Source of the DNA: Globisporangium splendens
Taxonomy: Eukaryota; Oomycota; Peronosporomycetes; Pythiales; Pythiaceae
Reading direction: 5' to 3'
NCBI GenBank assembly: GCA_006386115.1
Contig: VFIW01000024.1
Location: 186,001-250,000 of the forward strand
Length of the DNA: 64,000 nt
Made by a program: the position numbers and the translations under genes. Every line of letters begins with the position of its first letter. Position 1 is the first letter of the stretch. This document shows positions 22,415 to 32,481 of this stretch, piece after piece. Below the pieces are notes generated by a model. It was not told the DNA's origin. It searched no databases and saw nothing but the letters and a program-made list of their open reading frames with translations.

Positions 22415-23396
22415 TTACCAGATCGTGTTGACGAATTGAACACTCGAGCGTCCTTCGGCTTTGACGCAAAGACTTGCGTCGGGAAACGATTTGACATGCA
22501 TTTCTAGCACCGTATCGATCCGACTCGCCTCCACTTCGCTTCCAAGAACTTTGCGGACGACTGTATCGGATGTGGCCAAGAACTCGGCAGTGTACAAGTA
22601 ATTGCTGAGCGCGAGCGTGAACACGTCGGTGTCGAGCACCGGACCGGTGCGAGTTGGATGCTTGAACCACTCGATGCTTGTGATCTTGCCGACGCCTTTG
22701 ACCGTGTATGTGAAAATGTACTTGAACCCGCCTGTAGTACACGTTCAAGATCACCAAGTTGTCCCCGCAGCTCGCACCTATTTCGCGCTCGAGATACTTG
22801 AAGCGACACAACGTCGATCTCGATAACCGTCAGTGTGTTGGCGAAGGGCGATCGCCCGATGACCTGGCCGATCGTCAGTGAACTCGCGGGGTACGTCGTG
22901 TCCGTGCGAATGCCTCCGCCGTTGGTCACGGCCACGTCTGCGTTTCCTGGTCCATAGAACGCCAGCGACGCGTTCGAGAAGATGGCGCCGACGGGGACAT
23001 CCGCGGTGCGGACGAGCCTGTTGGTCACGTCTAGCGTTTCACAGAGCGTGCCAATGACGCGTGCATGCAAGATGGCGATCTTGGTGGTGTAGTCGGCGAC
23101 CACGTGATCGAACGCATGGTCCGAGGCCATTTCTTCGGTGATGGGGGTTGCACGATGCGTCATGCGCGTGTACGCGGCGAGAGTGTCTGACGGAGCGAAA
23201 TATTCCAGTCGAGACGACCAATGGAGCGGAAATCGAAATCTGGTTTCAAGTACGGCGTGCAGTAGTTGGTTTGCAGCATCAACGTGTGGTCGTGTCCGCC
23301 GTAGATGAGGTTTACGTCCGTGACTTCTTTCGACAACCGATTGGTGTCGGCGAGCGTCTGGTGCGTGAGCGCGATGATAGTGTCCACGCTCTGGTC
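22415..23396 (-). pseudogene. 5'-nucleotidase pseudogene, copy 3 (5'-truncated)
   Basis: Reads leftwards from 23396, where homology to the family begins abruptly at the DQSVDTIIALTHQ segment; the signal peptide and first two metal motifs are missing. Up to 22612 it carries the same single-base lesions as copy 2 (frame break at RSI-GRLDW and the breaks after IEID and NVYY). Beyond 22612 it diverges from copy 2 and reads ALSNYLYTAEFLATSD.., ending EGRSSVQFVNTIW and a TAA. The unique 3' part is closer to the intact gene (AISNYLYNTEYL) than copy 2 is. Non-functional. Confidence 0.88.
22612..23396 (-). repeat. Right arm of the 785-bp inverted repeat
   Basis: Reverse-complement match of 12451-13235 with no difference seen in the stretches compared. 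Arms are separated by 9376 bp (13236-22611). Confidence 0.9.
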
Positions 23397-23736
23397 ATGC
23401 TCAAAGATCCCCAAATGTCATGAATATGGTTCAAGCTCACGTACTAGTAGAAGTGAACTATTTTGAAGCCACCTTTCTCAAAACACGCCTCGCATAATGC
23501 GTATGCTTTGGTCGTCACACTATCCACTATAAAGAGGTATCACGACAACTCCGTGAGATCCCGTAAACAAGCAGAATACTCTCGAACTGCATACCTGTCT
23601 CGATCTCGAAATCTACATACAGCGCTCTATTAAAAGCGGTGCACGCTAAGAAAGCAAAAAGGGGGAGAAAGCATTGAAGCGATCCTATTGTAAAAGATCT
23701 TCTCGCAAGCAGAAGACAGGAGCAGCAGCAGACAAG
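23397..23736. promoter_or_regulatory. Upstream region of the USP14-like gene
   Basis: About 340 bp between truncated nucleotidase copy 3 and the deubiquitinase start. No nucleotidase homology continues into it. Must contain the deubiquitinase promoter. Confidence 0.4.
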
Positions 23737-25557
23737 ATGGTGAGCGTGAGCGTCAAGTGGGGCAAGCAGGTGTTCAATGACATCCCCGTGGACAAGGGTG
23801 CGTCCGTCGCGACGCTCAAGGCGCAGCTCTACGCGCTGACGTTCGTGCCCGTGGAGCGCCAGAAGCTCATGTCGAAGGCGTGGAAGGGCATGCTGAAGGA
23901 CGACGCCGACCTGGCGGCGCTCGACAAGCTCGTCGACGGCATGAGCATCGTACTCATGGGCTCGGCCGAGGTCGTGGAGCAGCCCAAGGAAGCCACCGTG
24001 TTCATCGAGGACATGACCTCGAAGGACGTCGCGGCCGCGGGCGTCGTGTACCCCGCAGGGCTCACGAACCTGGGCAACACGTGCTACATGAACGCGACGC
24101 TGCAGTGTTTGCGTCCCGTGAAGGAGTTCCGCGATGCGCTGAAGCAACAGGCTGGAGGTGTGTCGGCGGATCTCGCCAACAACTTCACGACTGCGTTGCG
24201 CGATATGTACGGCCAGTTGGATGGCTCCATCGACAGCATCACGCCCGCGCTGTTCGTGACGGTGCTGCGTCGCTCGTACCCGCAATTCGCACAGCAATCG
24301 CCGCGCGGCGGTGGCTTCATGCAGCAGGACAGTGAGGAGTTCCTCTCTACGCTGTTCTCTACGCTGCAGCGGTCATTGACGACGCCTGTGGTGAATTTCC
24401 CCGCGTTGGCGCCTGCGACCAACATGATCGACGCGCTCTTCGGCCTCGAAATGAACGAAAAGTACGCTTTATAAGGTTGGATTTTGGAAGCGAAAATGGA
24501 CTAATGTTGGTGTTGTTAATGCTACGCAGATTGGAATGCGCCGAGTCGGACCTGGAGCCGCCCATTGTGAAGACGGAGAAGGCGCTGAAGCTCGTGTGCA
24601 ACATCACGATCGAGACGAACCACCTCGCCGAGGGCATCAAGATCGGTCTCGAGGGCGTGATTGAGAAGAACTCGGACATGCTCGGCCGCAATGCGCAGTG
24701 GAAGAAGACGTTGCGGATAAACCGCCTGCCAAAGTACCTCTGCGTGCAGTTCATGCGCTTCTACTGGAAGCTCACCCCTGAGAGCCGCGACCACACGGGC
24801 GTCAAGTGCAAAATGCTGCGCGTACGTTTGTTTGTTGATATTGTTGCATGCAATTTGTTCGTATTCGTGTACTTACTGGTGGTAGTTCAACTCTTATCTG
24901 TTTGTGCCTTTAGCCTATTGGATTCCCGCAAGTGCTCGACGTGTTTGAATTTTGCTCGGACGAATTGAAGGCGTCGATGAAGATTGCGCGCGACAAGAAC
25001 GCCGAAAAGATCTTGAACGAGTTCAAGGACACGGTGCGTCAGCATTCTCTTTTATAATCCGGCGGTGCGCAGTTTGCAGCTGTTAAACTCACATTATGGT
25101 GTCTTGTCCCTTTATTTTAAACAGAAAAAATCGGACGAAGCCGAAGAAAAGAAGGAAAGCGAGGACACGGAGATGCTCTCGGAGGAAGACGCCGCGGCGC
25201 TCGAAGCCGCCAAGTCGATGTCGATGGGTGCTCGCTCGCCCGGCATTGGGCTGCCTGTGGACTTCCAGGGCAACTACGAACTGTACGCGATCTTGACGCA
25301 CAAGGGCCGATCTGCGGACTCGGGCCACTACATGGCGTGGGTGCGCCACGAAGGAGGTAAGCATTGCTGGTTTTGTAAATGCAACAGGTTGTAGCTGTTC
25401 GTGAAGAGCTCAGTTGTTTGTGTTTTACAACGTAGATGACTGGTTCTGCTACGATGACGACGATGTGTCGCCATGCAAGACGGAGGATATCAACAAGCTG
25501 AAGGGCGGCGGCGACTGGCACATGGCGTATCTCGCGTTCTACCGCGCCAAGAACTAA
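23737..25557 (+). CDS. USP14: USP14/UBP6-like proteasome-associated deubiquitinase
   Basis: Five exons: 23737-24461, 24530-24821, 24914-25033, 25125-25356 and 25436-25557, all in phase, 496 residues. The N-terminus (VSVKWGKQVFNDIPVD.. to ..SIVLMGSAE) is a ubiquitin-like domain that docks on the proteasome. The USP catalytic domain has the Cys box GLTNLGNTCYMN, QQDSEEFL, and the His box DSGHYMAWVRH followed by DDWFCYDDD. Length and order match USP14/Ubp6 (about 494-499 residues). The enzyme trims ubiquitin chains at the 26S proteasome and recycles ubiquitin. A charged linker (KKESEDTEMLSEED) lies in exon 4. No lesion. Confidence 0.94.
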
Positions 25558-25983
25558 AGCAAAGCACAACGAACGGCTTTTGATAAACGAAAGAAAAGAA
25601 GAGCGCGAGCGATGGCTTTTCAGGCGCCATTGCTGCATTTAAAGAGAGCAGCGGAAGGGCTCAGCAACAGTTTGTGTCAGCGAGCAAAAGAACGGCTAAG
25701 CGAAGCAAGTAAAGCGCATTTTGCATCTTTATTGTGGTCATCGCCTACTGTCCTTATATGCTGCAGAACAACCAAGACGTTCTTTACTCGAAAAACAATC
25801 TACACAAGCTTGCCCAAATAGCCAAAAAATAAAACACACACGCAAGCAAACAAGCCATCGTGCTACTTGCCTCCTTTTGCGTGCGTTTGTGTATATGTTT
25901 ATGTATATTGCGTTTTTTCTTCAATCACATACTTTCTCTTTTTTTCTTTTTCAACTTTGCTCTCGTTGACATTCTGTTCCTAC
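25558..25983. other. Convergent intergenic region
   Basis: About 430 bp hold the 3' UTRs of the deubiquitinase (+) and ZZ protein (-). T-rich near 25900-25950; AATAAA-like strings occur near 25826. No coding content. Confidence 0.45.
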
Positions 25984-27491
25984 TTACATGGCGATGCCTT
26001 CCGATCGCTGCCCAGACTCGGACACGTTGTCCACTTTTCGCGGCGCGATGTCGCTCTTGACCGAGTCGTCGTCGTCGTCCTTGCCGATCGTGAGCGACCC
26101 GAACTTTGGAGACGTCGGTGGCGATGTGAACGACGACGAGATGCCACTGCCGTGGATCGGCGACGATGGCGGCGTGCCCTCGGGGGACTCGGGCTCGCCG
26201 ACGCTCGGACTCGCGGGTCCCGGCGAGTGGATCGGGTCGCCTGCGCTGCCGCTCGTGGGCGACAGATCCGACTCGGTGTCGATGTCTTTCTGGTCCTTGC
26301 CGACCGTGTTGGAGACCGTGAAGGGCGACTTGGAGTCCTTGTCCGTGGCGACCCAGATGCGCAGCGTCTCCTCGCGGCGCTTCGAGTTGGGCACGGTCTC
26401 GTTGCCGGCCTCAGGACAGAACCACTCCATGCACACCTCGAGGTCGTTGCGCTCGGCGAGCACAGGTGTGAGCAGCGTCACGAGCGTCGTGCGCGTCTCG
26501 TGGTCCAGGTGCGGGATCTCGATGCCGCGCACCGACAATTCATGGATCGGGTGCTCGAGCACGACCGAGCAGATCCAGGTCGCGAGGAAGTTGAACTTGT
26601 CCACCTGGCCGCGACACACCGTCTTGAGCAACGTGCTAAATACTTTCTCGGGCACCTTGTGGCGGCACGTGTCCATGACGTTGCGCAGCGCAAAGTCCTC
26701 GCGCACGTTCCGGAGCAGGTCGCTGTCCTCGAAGCCGTGGATGCCCGACTGGTAGCACGACTCGCACAGGCTGTAGTTGTCGCACTTGGAGCACGAGTAC
26801 ATGTTGCCCACGATCGGGTCCATGCCGCAGCCGTCGCAGAACGAGTCGTCGTTCACGTGCGTCGGCGGGAACTTCATCTGTGCGACCTGGTTGTACGTAA
26901 AATTACACAGCATAAAATGCAACAACAGCGCATATGTGTCAGCAAAATGGCGTCCTAGAACATAGAACAGAAAAACAACACGCATATATACAAAAGCGTA
27001 TGGAGTTGTTCGTTGTCACCTTCTGGCCAATGTAGCGGCCCGCGGCAGAGAGCGTGCTCGTGACGTTCGCGAGACCCTGCTTCGGCGGCGGCTCTGTCGG
27101 GAACCCGATCAGCGACGTGGTGCTATCCCGATCCATCGACAGCGGCTCCGACACCAGCCTGCACACATACACATATACGAAGAAGAAATAAATCAGTCCG
27201 ACGTGTCCCATACATAACCACACACACATATCTATATCTACATCTCTACAAGCCGCACCAGAAGCGCTTGGCGTTCTTCTGGATCTTGCGCTCGCCGTGG
27301 ATGACGCGCGTGCGGTCGCCGTCGAAGACCGCCTGCTGCGGACCGAAGAAGAGGTGCTGGTCCACGTGCTTGGCTTCCTCGTTGAGCTGGCGGTTGAGGT
27401 CGACGGTGGAGATGATGGACGGGCGCTCGCTGCCGTCCGAGGACACGGTGCTGCGGCGCCCCATGACGTTCACGATCGAGAACCGCGACAT
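25984..27491 (-). CDS. ZZ-type zinc-finger protein
   Basis: Three exons leftwards: 27250-27491, 27020-27158 and 25984-26886; phases close, 427 residues. The start MSRFSIVNVMGRRSTVSS is followed by a basic region. Exon 3 opens with a ZZ finger: FCDGCGMDPIVG, YSCSKCDNYSLCESCYQSG. It holds the CxxC..CxxC..CxxC ligand pattern used for protein or histone-tail binding. A helical region with conserved Trp/Cys follows (LATWICSVVLEHPIHEL, VCMEWFCPEAG), then a long Ser/Pro-rich acidic tail with an NVSESGQRSEG end. No catalytic domain. Likely a ubiquitin- or autophagy-related adaptor as ZZ proteins often are, but that is inference only. Confidence 0.8.
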
Positions 27492-28462
27492 GCTGCTTTT
27501 ATCTGGCAAGACTTGCTTGTCGAATGTGTGTGTGTGTGTGTGGAGACAAGCAAGCTTTGCTTGTTGGCGTGCTTGTTTTGCTTGTGTGGGACTTGCGGGC
27601 TGCTTCAAAGCGGACTTGCTTGTTGTTCTGTCTTGGCTCCGCTTTCTGAGAGATGGAATAGATTACTTACATGGGTTTGCTTTTTGCAAGAGAGCGGAGA
27701 GGGGGATGGCGAACGTAAATTACGGTTAGGTTACGGTTACTTCGTCCCTTCGTCCTCAGCAAATTCTCGCGCAGAAGTTACTGCGCAGGCAAAAGTACTG
27801 TAGAGAAAGAAAGGGGGAGGGTCCGTAAAATCAGGACGAGGTTGCGATATTTTACGGATCGAGCAGTATTTTATATTTGTTATCTTTCGCGCACATGTAG
27901 TTTACGTGCGTGCACGCTGTAGTTTATGTTCTCTTATCTTTCTCGCGCGGAAATCAGGCGGTTCGAGTGAGTTGCAAGGGGTGGGGGGAGAAGGTTCTTT
28001 GGCAGGCGGGAGTGGTGGGGGAGAGCGACGCGACCGAGGGAACGAAGAAATAATTGGTTGAACCACAAGGCGAAAGCGAGCGAATGTAGTCAAATAGACA
28101 AGCGTAGCGCGCAGCATGTGGCCGTGCACATATGTACTGTAGATAGCACACGCACGCATGGTGAAAGTCGTCAGCGTGTGCAATCCAAAGGTGTCAAACC
28201 CACATGCGCTTGCAACATGTTGCAGGTGTTTGCATCCTTTCATACTGCAACTTTCCTTCAGTTCAGATGCTGTTTGCAGACGTCAGCATCCGATAGGTTG
28301 TCCAAAACAGATTTTAGACAGGCGACAGCAGGGAACTGCAGGTAGCCAAATGTTGTGACAGGCAAAAGACGGAAGATACATGCACATCGAGGCAACTTGG
28401 TCAACAGAAACACACACACGCACAAGTCTATTCGTTATTACCTTGCTTGCTTTGTACGCTTG
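27492..28462. other. Gene-free interval with 5'-UTR repeats
   Basis: About 970 bp between the ZZ gene start and the SLC43-like gene stop. The first 170 bp contain a (TG)n run and four spaced copies of a TTGCTTGT-like word. Near 27720-27740 there is a short direct repeat TTACGGTTAGGTTACGGTTA. No coding sequence supported. Confidence 0.5.
27525..27542. repeat. (TG)9 dinucleotide repeat
   Basis: Perfect TG run starting 34 bp upstream of the ZZ-protein start codon, probably in its 5' UTR. Confidence 0.85.
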
Positions 28463-30291
28463 TCAACGCTGGCCATAGTTGCGCTTGAGCTCGTAGATCG
28501 GCAACACCAGCGTCGTCAACAACGTCCCAAACTGCATATTCACACATCAACAGCAATGCATGTTGTTGCACACACAACAACATCAGCAAAAACAACAACA
28601 ACAAGCGTAACCAGCATACAAAAAAGCGTAACCCCACATCACCTGGATGTACCCGATGATCTCGTAGTCGCCGATGGCGGCGATGGGCGTCTGCAGTAGC
28701 CCCACGACGGCGCCGACGCAGAACGCGATGCCCGTGAGCGCGCCGAAGTGCTTGAAGCCGAACGTCTGCCCGATGTACGCGAAGAGCACCGAGAAGAGGA
28801 TCGTGCGGAAGAGCGCGTAGAGCGCGAACGCCAGCAGCAGCACGCCCACCGTCGTGCTCCACGACAGCACTGTGAACAGCAGCGCCGAGCCTGCACACAA
28901 AAAAGTGACGTGCGTGTATCCCCACGCCTCCAAAAGATATCCGACCAGCGGGATAAACACGACGCTCGAAGGCAGCACGACCGCCAGCTTGGCCAGCAGC
29001 GCGCTCACGGTCTCAGGCGTCAAATGCTGCGAGCGCAGTTGCGCCGTGACGCTGCCGATGAAGAAGTTGCACCAGAGCGACTCGACCGCGAAGAAGAAGC
29101 ACATGAGCAGGAACGGCGCCGAGCGCACCTGCGTCTTGAACGAGCGGTTCGGCAGCTGGCTCACATCGTCGTACGTATCGTCGTCATCGCCGTCGTACTG
29201 GCCACTCATGGACTTTCGAATCTTGCGGTAGCGCGACAACTCGGGTGTGGACGAGAGCAGCGGCGTCTGCTCCTCGTTGAACGCCGTGGGCAGCTTGATG
29301 GGCGAGAGCAGCTCGTGCTCCGTGAGACGGCGCTGGCGCTGCTGCTCGTTCAGTTCGAACGGCGCGTCCGGGTCCATGATGGCGCTCCCAATAAGCGTCA
29401 GGAACAAAACGAACGCGTAGCCGTTGAAGATTGCCTCTTTTGATAATCCGGCGTGCTCATAGAGCAAATCGAACACCGTAAACACAAAGAAGCTGAGCTG
29501 TAGCGCGCCGACGATGAAGCACGTGACGAGCGCCTTCGCCTCGGGGAACAGGTTCGACAGGTGGATCCCAGAGAGCTGCACTCCCGGACCAGCAAACCCG
29601 AGTAGCGTCATGCCCGGGAGCAGCAAGTCGACGCTGGCGCCATACTGCGCCTTGCCCATGAGCACGGCGCCCAGCATGATCAGCGACAGCGACAGCACTT
29701 TCGTGAACCGCGGACCGAATCTGCAAGCGATAGACACACGAATGCAATTACTAAGCGACCTGCAACACGCACGCAATAAACAAATATGCAATAAAACGCA
29801 TAGACGCACCTGTCGAAGACCAAACCGAGCACGAGGTTGGAGCACATGCTGCTCGAGCCAGCAATCGTAAACGCGAAGTGCAACTTCTCGCTTTGCGCTT
29901 CACAGACTGGTTATCATATTCATTTTGGCAACATACACATCATAAATCAGGTTGCAATTCTGCAAGCGCACAAGGCAGCATAAAAGCACAAATAAACGCA
30001 TAAACGTACTGGTTTCGCCTGGCGCGCAGTACTCACTGTAGATTCGCTCTTGCTCCAGCACTGGGAGAATCGATGTCCTGCGTGCATATACACATTTACG
30101 CACAATTCCGTGTGCAATCATCTCTCACACAGGCGTTCAACATACAATCACGCACATGCATGTACATACACGCACCATCCGATGATGACGCCAGCGCAGA
30201 GGAAGCACTGCAGCATGGCGAAGCCCACGTAGAGGAGGCGCCACGCCTGCGCGCGCTCCTGCGGCGTCTCGTAGCGCGCCGCCGTCCCCAT
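28463..30291 (-). CDS. SLC43-like major facilitator transporter
   Basis: Five exons leftwards: 30176-30291, 30010-30077, 29810-29906, 28643-29720 and 28463-28531; phases close, 475 residues. It has about 12 hydrophobic segments. The second begins after CEAQSEKLHFAFTIAG and ends in LGLVFDRFGPRFTK, the loop 2-3 motif of SLC43 (LAT3/LAT4) amino-acid facilitators. A large cytoplasmic loop, rich in Glu, Ser and Asp, lies between TM6 and TM7 (about residues 235-295). SLC43 members carry neutral or branched amino acids by facilitated diffusion at the plasma membrane. Substrate here is not deducible. No lesion. Confidence 0.82.
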
Positions 30292-30581
30292 TCTCGATGC
30301 GCTTTGTCCGGACTTTTGTGAATGAGCGTGTGAGTTGGAGCAAACGACTCGCTCCCTCTTTTGCCATCATCGCACAGACACAGAATGCAAAGTAAGGATG
30401 AGCTAACGTAAATCAGTAGTAAATCGTGTGCTGACGAACTTTACGAGTTGCAAACCAGCAGAATCGAACTTTACGACCGGCGAAAAGCATGTGTTTGGTG
30501 CCAAAATCGGCTTTTTTCAAAATCGAGATCTCTGCATCCTTTCGACAAAACTCGCATTAGCAGGCGTGTGCATGAGTGGAC

Positions 30582-31997
30582 CTAGTGGCCGAGAAGCTTG
30601 TGCTGCACGAAGAGGTCGTAAAGAGGCTTGTGCTGCATTTCGCCCACGACAAACGAGAGCGTCGCCCTCTCGTAGTGTGCGCTGTTGTGCGTCAGGTTGC
30701 TGATAATGTCTTCGAGAAGCACCGCCTTCCCCGTGAACGTACCTATTCATTTGTGAGAGTCACGAAAAAGTCAACATCAGTACCAACAAATAGATACGCA
30801 GAGGCACGAGTTTGCTCGCCACATACCAAAGTTCATCTTGACGTGCGAGAAGTGCACGTGAAAATGGTAGTACGTTGGCTGGTAGTGCACATAAATGCGC
30901 AACGAGCTGTTCGGGACACCGAATTTGTCCTTCATCGCCGCCAAGCTCGCATCACTACGCGCATCCCATGACAGATATCAACAAGGAAATAAGGCGAGAG
31001 ATTTGCCAGTAAAGGATGTCGATATGAGTATAGAGTGTTTCTCACTACATCGTACCGGATGTTCTTGAGCAGTGGGATGTGCGAGCCATTCAGGTCCCGA
31101 AGCGAGCGAATTGAACGGTCATTCACGATCGCAAGCGTGTACACCGACTCGATCTGCCATCACACAAATACAAGGAATTACTCAGTAAAGCAGCTGTGCA
31201 AGCAATTCTGTGATTATGTAAGACAGACGTACATTAGTCGTATCAGGCCACTTGAAGTCCGGCAGCAAAATGAAACCTGTTGAAGGATCCGGGTCTTCGA
31301 AGATGATCCGCTCCGACTCCGTTTTGCTGCAAAGGTTCCCGAGATTAGTGGAAAAACAACAACAACAAGCAGCTTACGCAAATTTAAAAAGAATATGAAC
31401 CATGACGTACTGCTCGAGAATGTTGTAGACCCACTCAATCTTCTCCTTTGGGATACTCTCAATGTACGGCCGCGTGATCTGCTCGTACACACGCTGCGTC
31501 TCGACGACCATGTGGAAGTTCTGGTCTGTGTGCTTGCGCACATGGGTCTCCGTCGCAGGGTAAATCAAGTTCACCTGCGCACAGAATGTATTCGAATGGT
31601 GTTACGTGACATACGTCCATATTACACGACACGCTGCACATAGCACGATTCAACCCACCTTGTACGGCTTGAAATCGCGCGAGACATCGCCCAGGTACGT
31701 GCTGTAGATGTCATTGTTGAGAATCTCATGCAGCGAAATAGACCGGAAGACCGCGTGCAGATCGCTTGGGTCCAGCGGCGTCTTCTGCACGACGAGCACG
31801 GCCGCGCGTTTGTGGCGGTCCGAGTAGAAGTGACCGAGCACCGCGATCTCCGTGTCCGTGACCTTGAGCACGCGCGCGACGCGGAAGTCCTGCAGCTTCT
31901 TGAGACCGTGACCCTGCTGCGAGTGTTGGCGCGTGTAGTACGCGTACGCGAGTGCGGCGAGCGCCGTGGCGCCGAGCACGACGAGCTGTCGTCCCAT
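30582..31997 (-). CDS. DCPS: DcpS-like scavenger mRNA decapping enzyme with N-terminal membrane segment
   Basis: Six exons leftwards: 31659-31997, 31378-31574, 31233-31326, 31056-31153, 30827-30954 and 30582-30742; all phases close, 338 residues. The C-terminal HIT domain has the histidine triad [11 protein letters not shown] (HxHxH) and the conserved [14 protein letters not shown] before it. The N-terminal dimerisation half contains [14 protein letters not shown] and [12 protein letters not shown]. DcpS hydrolyses m7GpppN cap remnants after 3'-5' mRNA decay. Unusually, residues 5-21 ([17 protein letters not shown]) form a hydrophobic segment followed by positive residues, predicting an anchor or organelle-targeting signal, while familiar DcpS proteins are soluble. 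Confidence 0.9.
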
Positions 31998-32481
31998 GAC
32001 GTCGCTCTTCTTTTTGGATGTGTCCGAGCCGAGTTGCTTCGAAGGCTGTTGCAGTGTTAATTAACCTTATGCGATATAACGAATGGACAATTTGCATGCT
32101 TCAATTGACAGCACAAGTTGTGTTGCACAATATTGATATTCAATAGGAAAAGAATAAATTGTGTAGAGTAGGATTATGGTACTGTTGTTGTCGTAGAAAT
32201 TAGATACAGCCGCACTTGAAAATGGAAAGAGATGAAGGAATCTCGCCAAGCTGAGCTTCCGATGACACAGCACGAGAGAGATTCACAAGCGGAGGGAGAA
32301 GTGGGGGATAAATAAACACGGCGCACGATTGCTTCAGTGGACTTCCGGGGGTCAAATGACGGCAGCGGCGCTCTTGGAGTTGGCAGCAGAATGGACGAGA
32401 CGCGATGCTTTCTTTCAGCACAGCGATCCATTGGACGCACACATGTACACAGACACAGTCGACAGTCGAAGACGCTTGAGA
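31998..32481. other. Intergenic region
   Basis: About 480 bp between the DcpS-like start and the myosin stop, both minus strand. AT-rich at 32060-32200. No coding content seen. Confidence 0.45.

Noticed and set aside
25867..26958. Open frame of 363 codons antisense to the ZZ protein
   Set aside because: Repetitive Arg/Val/Ala composition mirrors the coding strand; no ATG-supported family signal.
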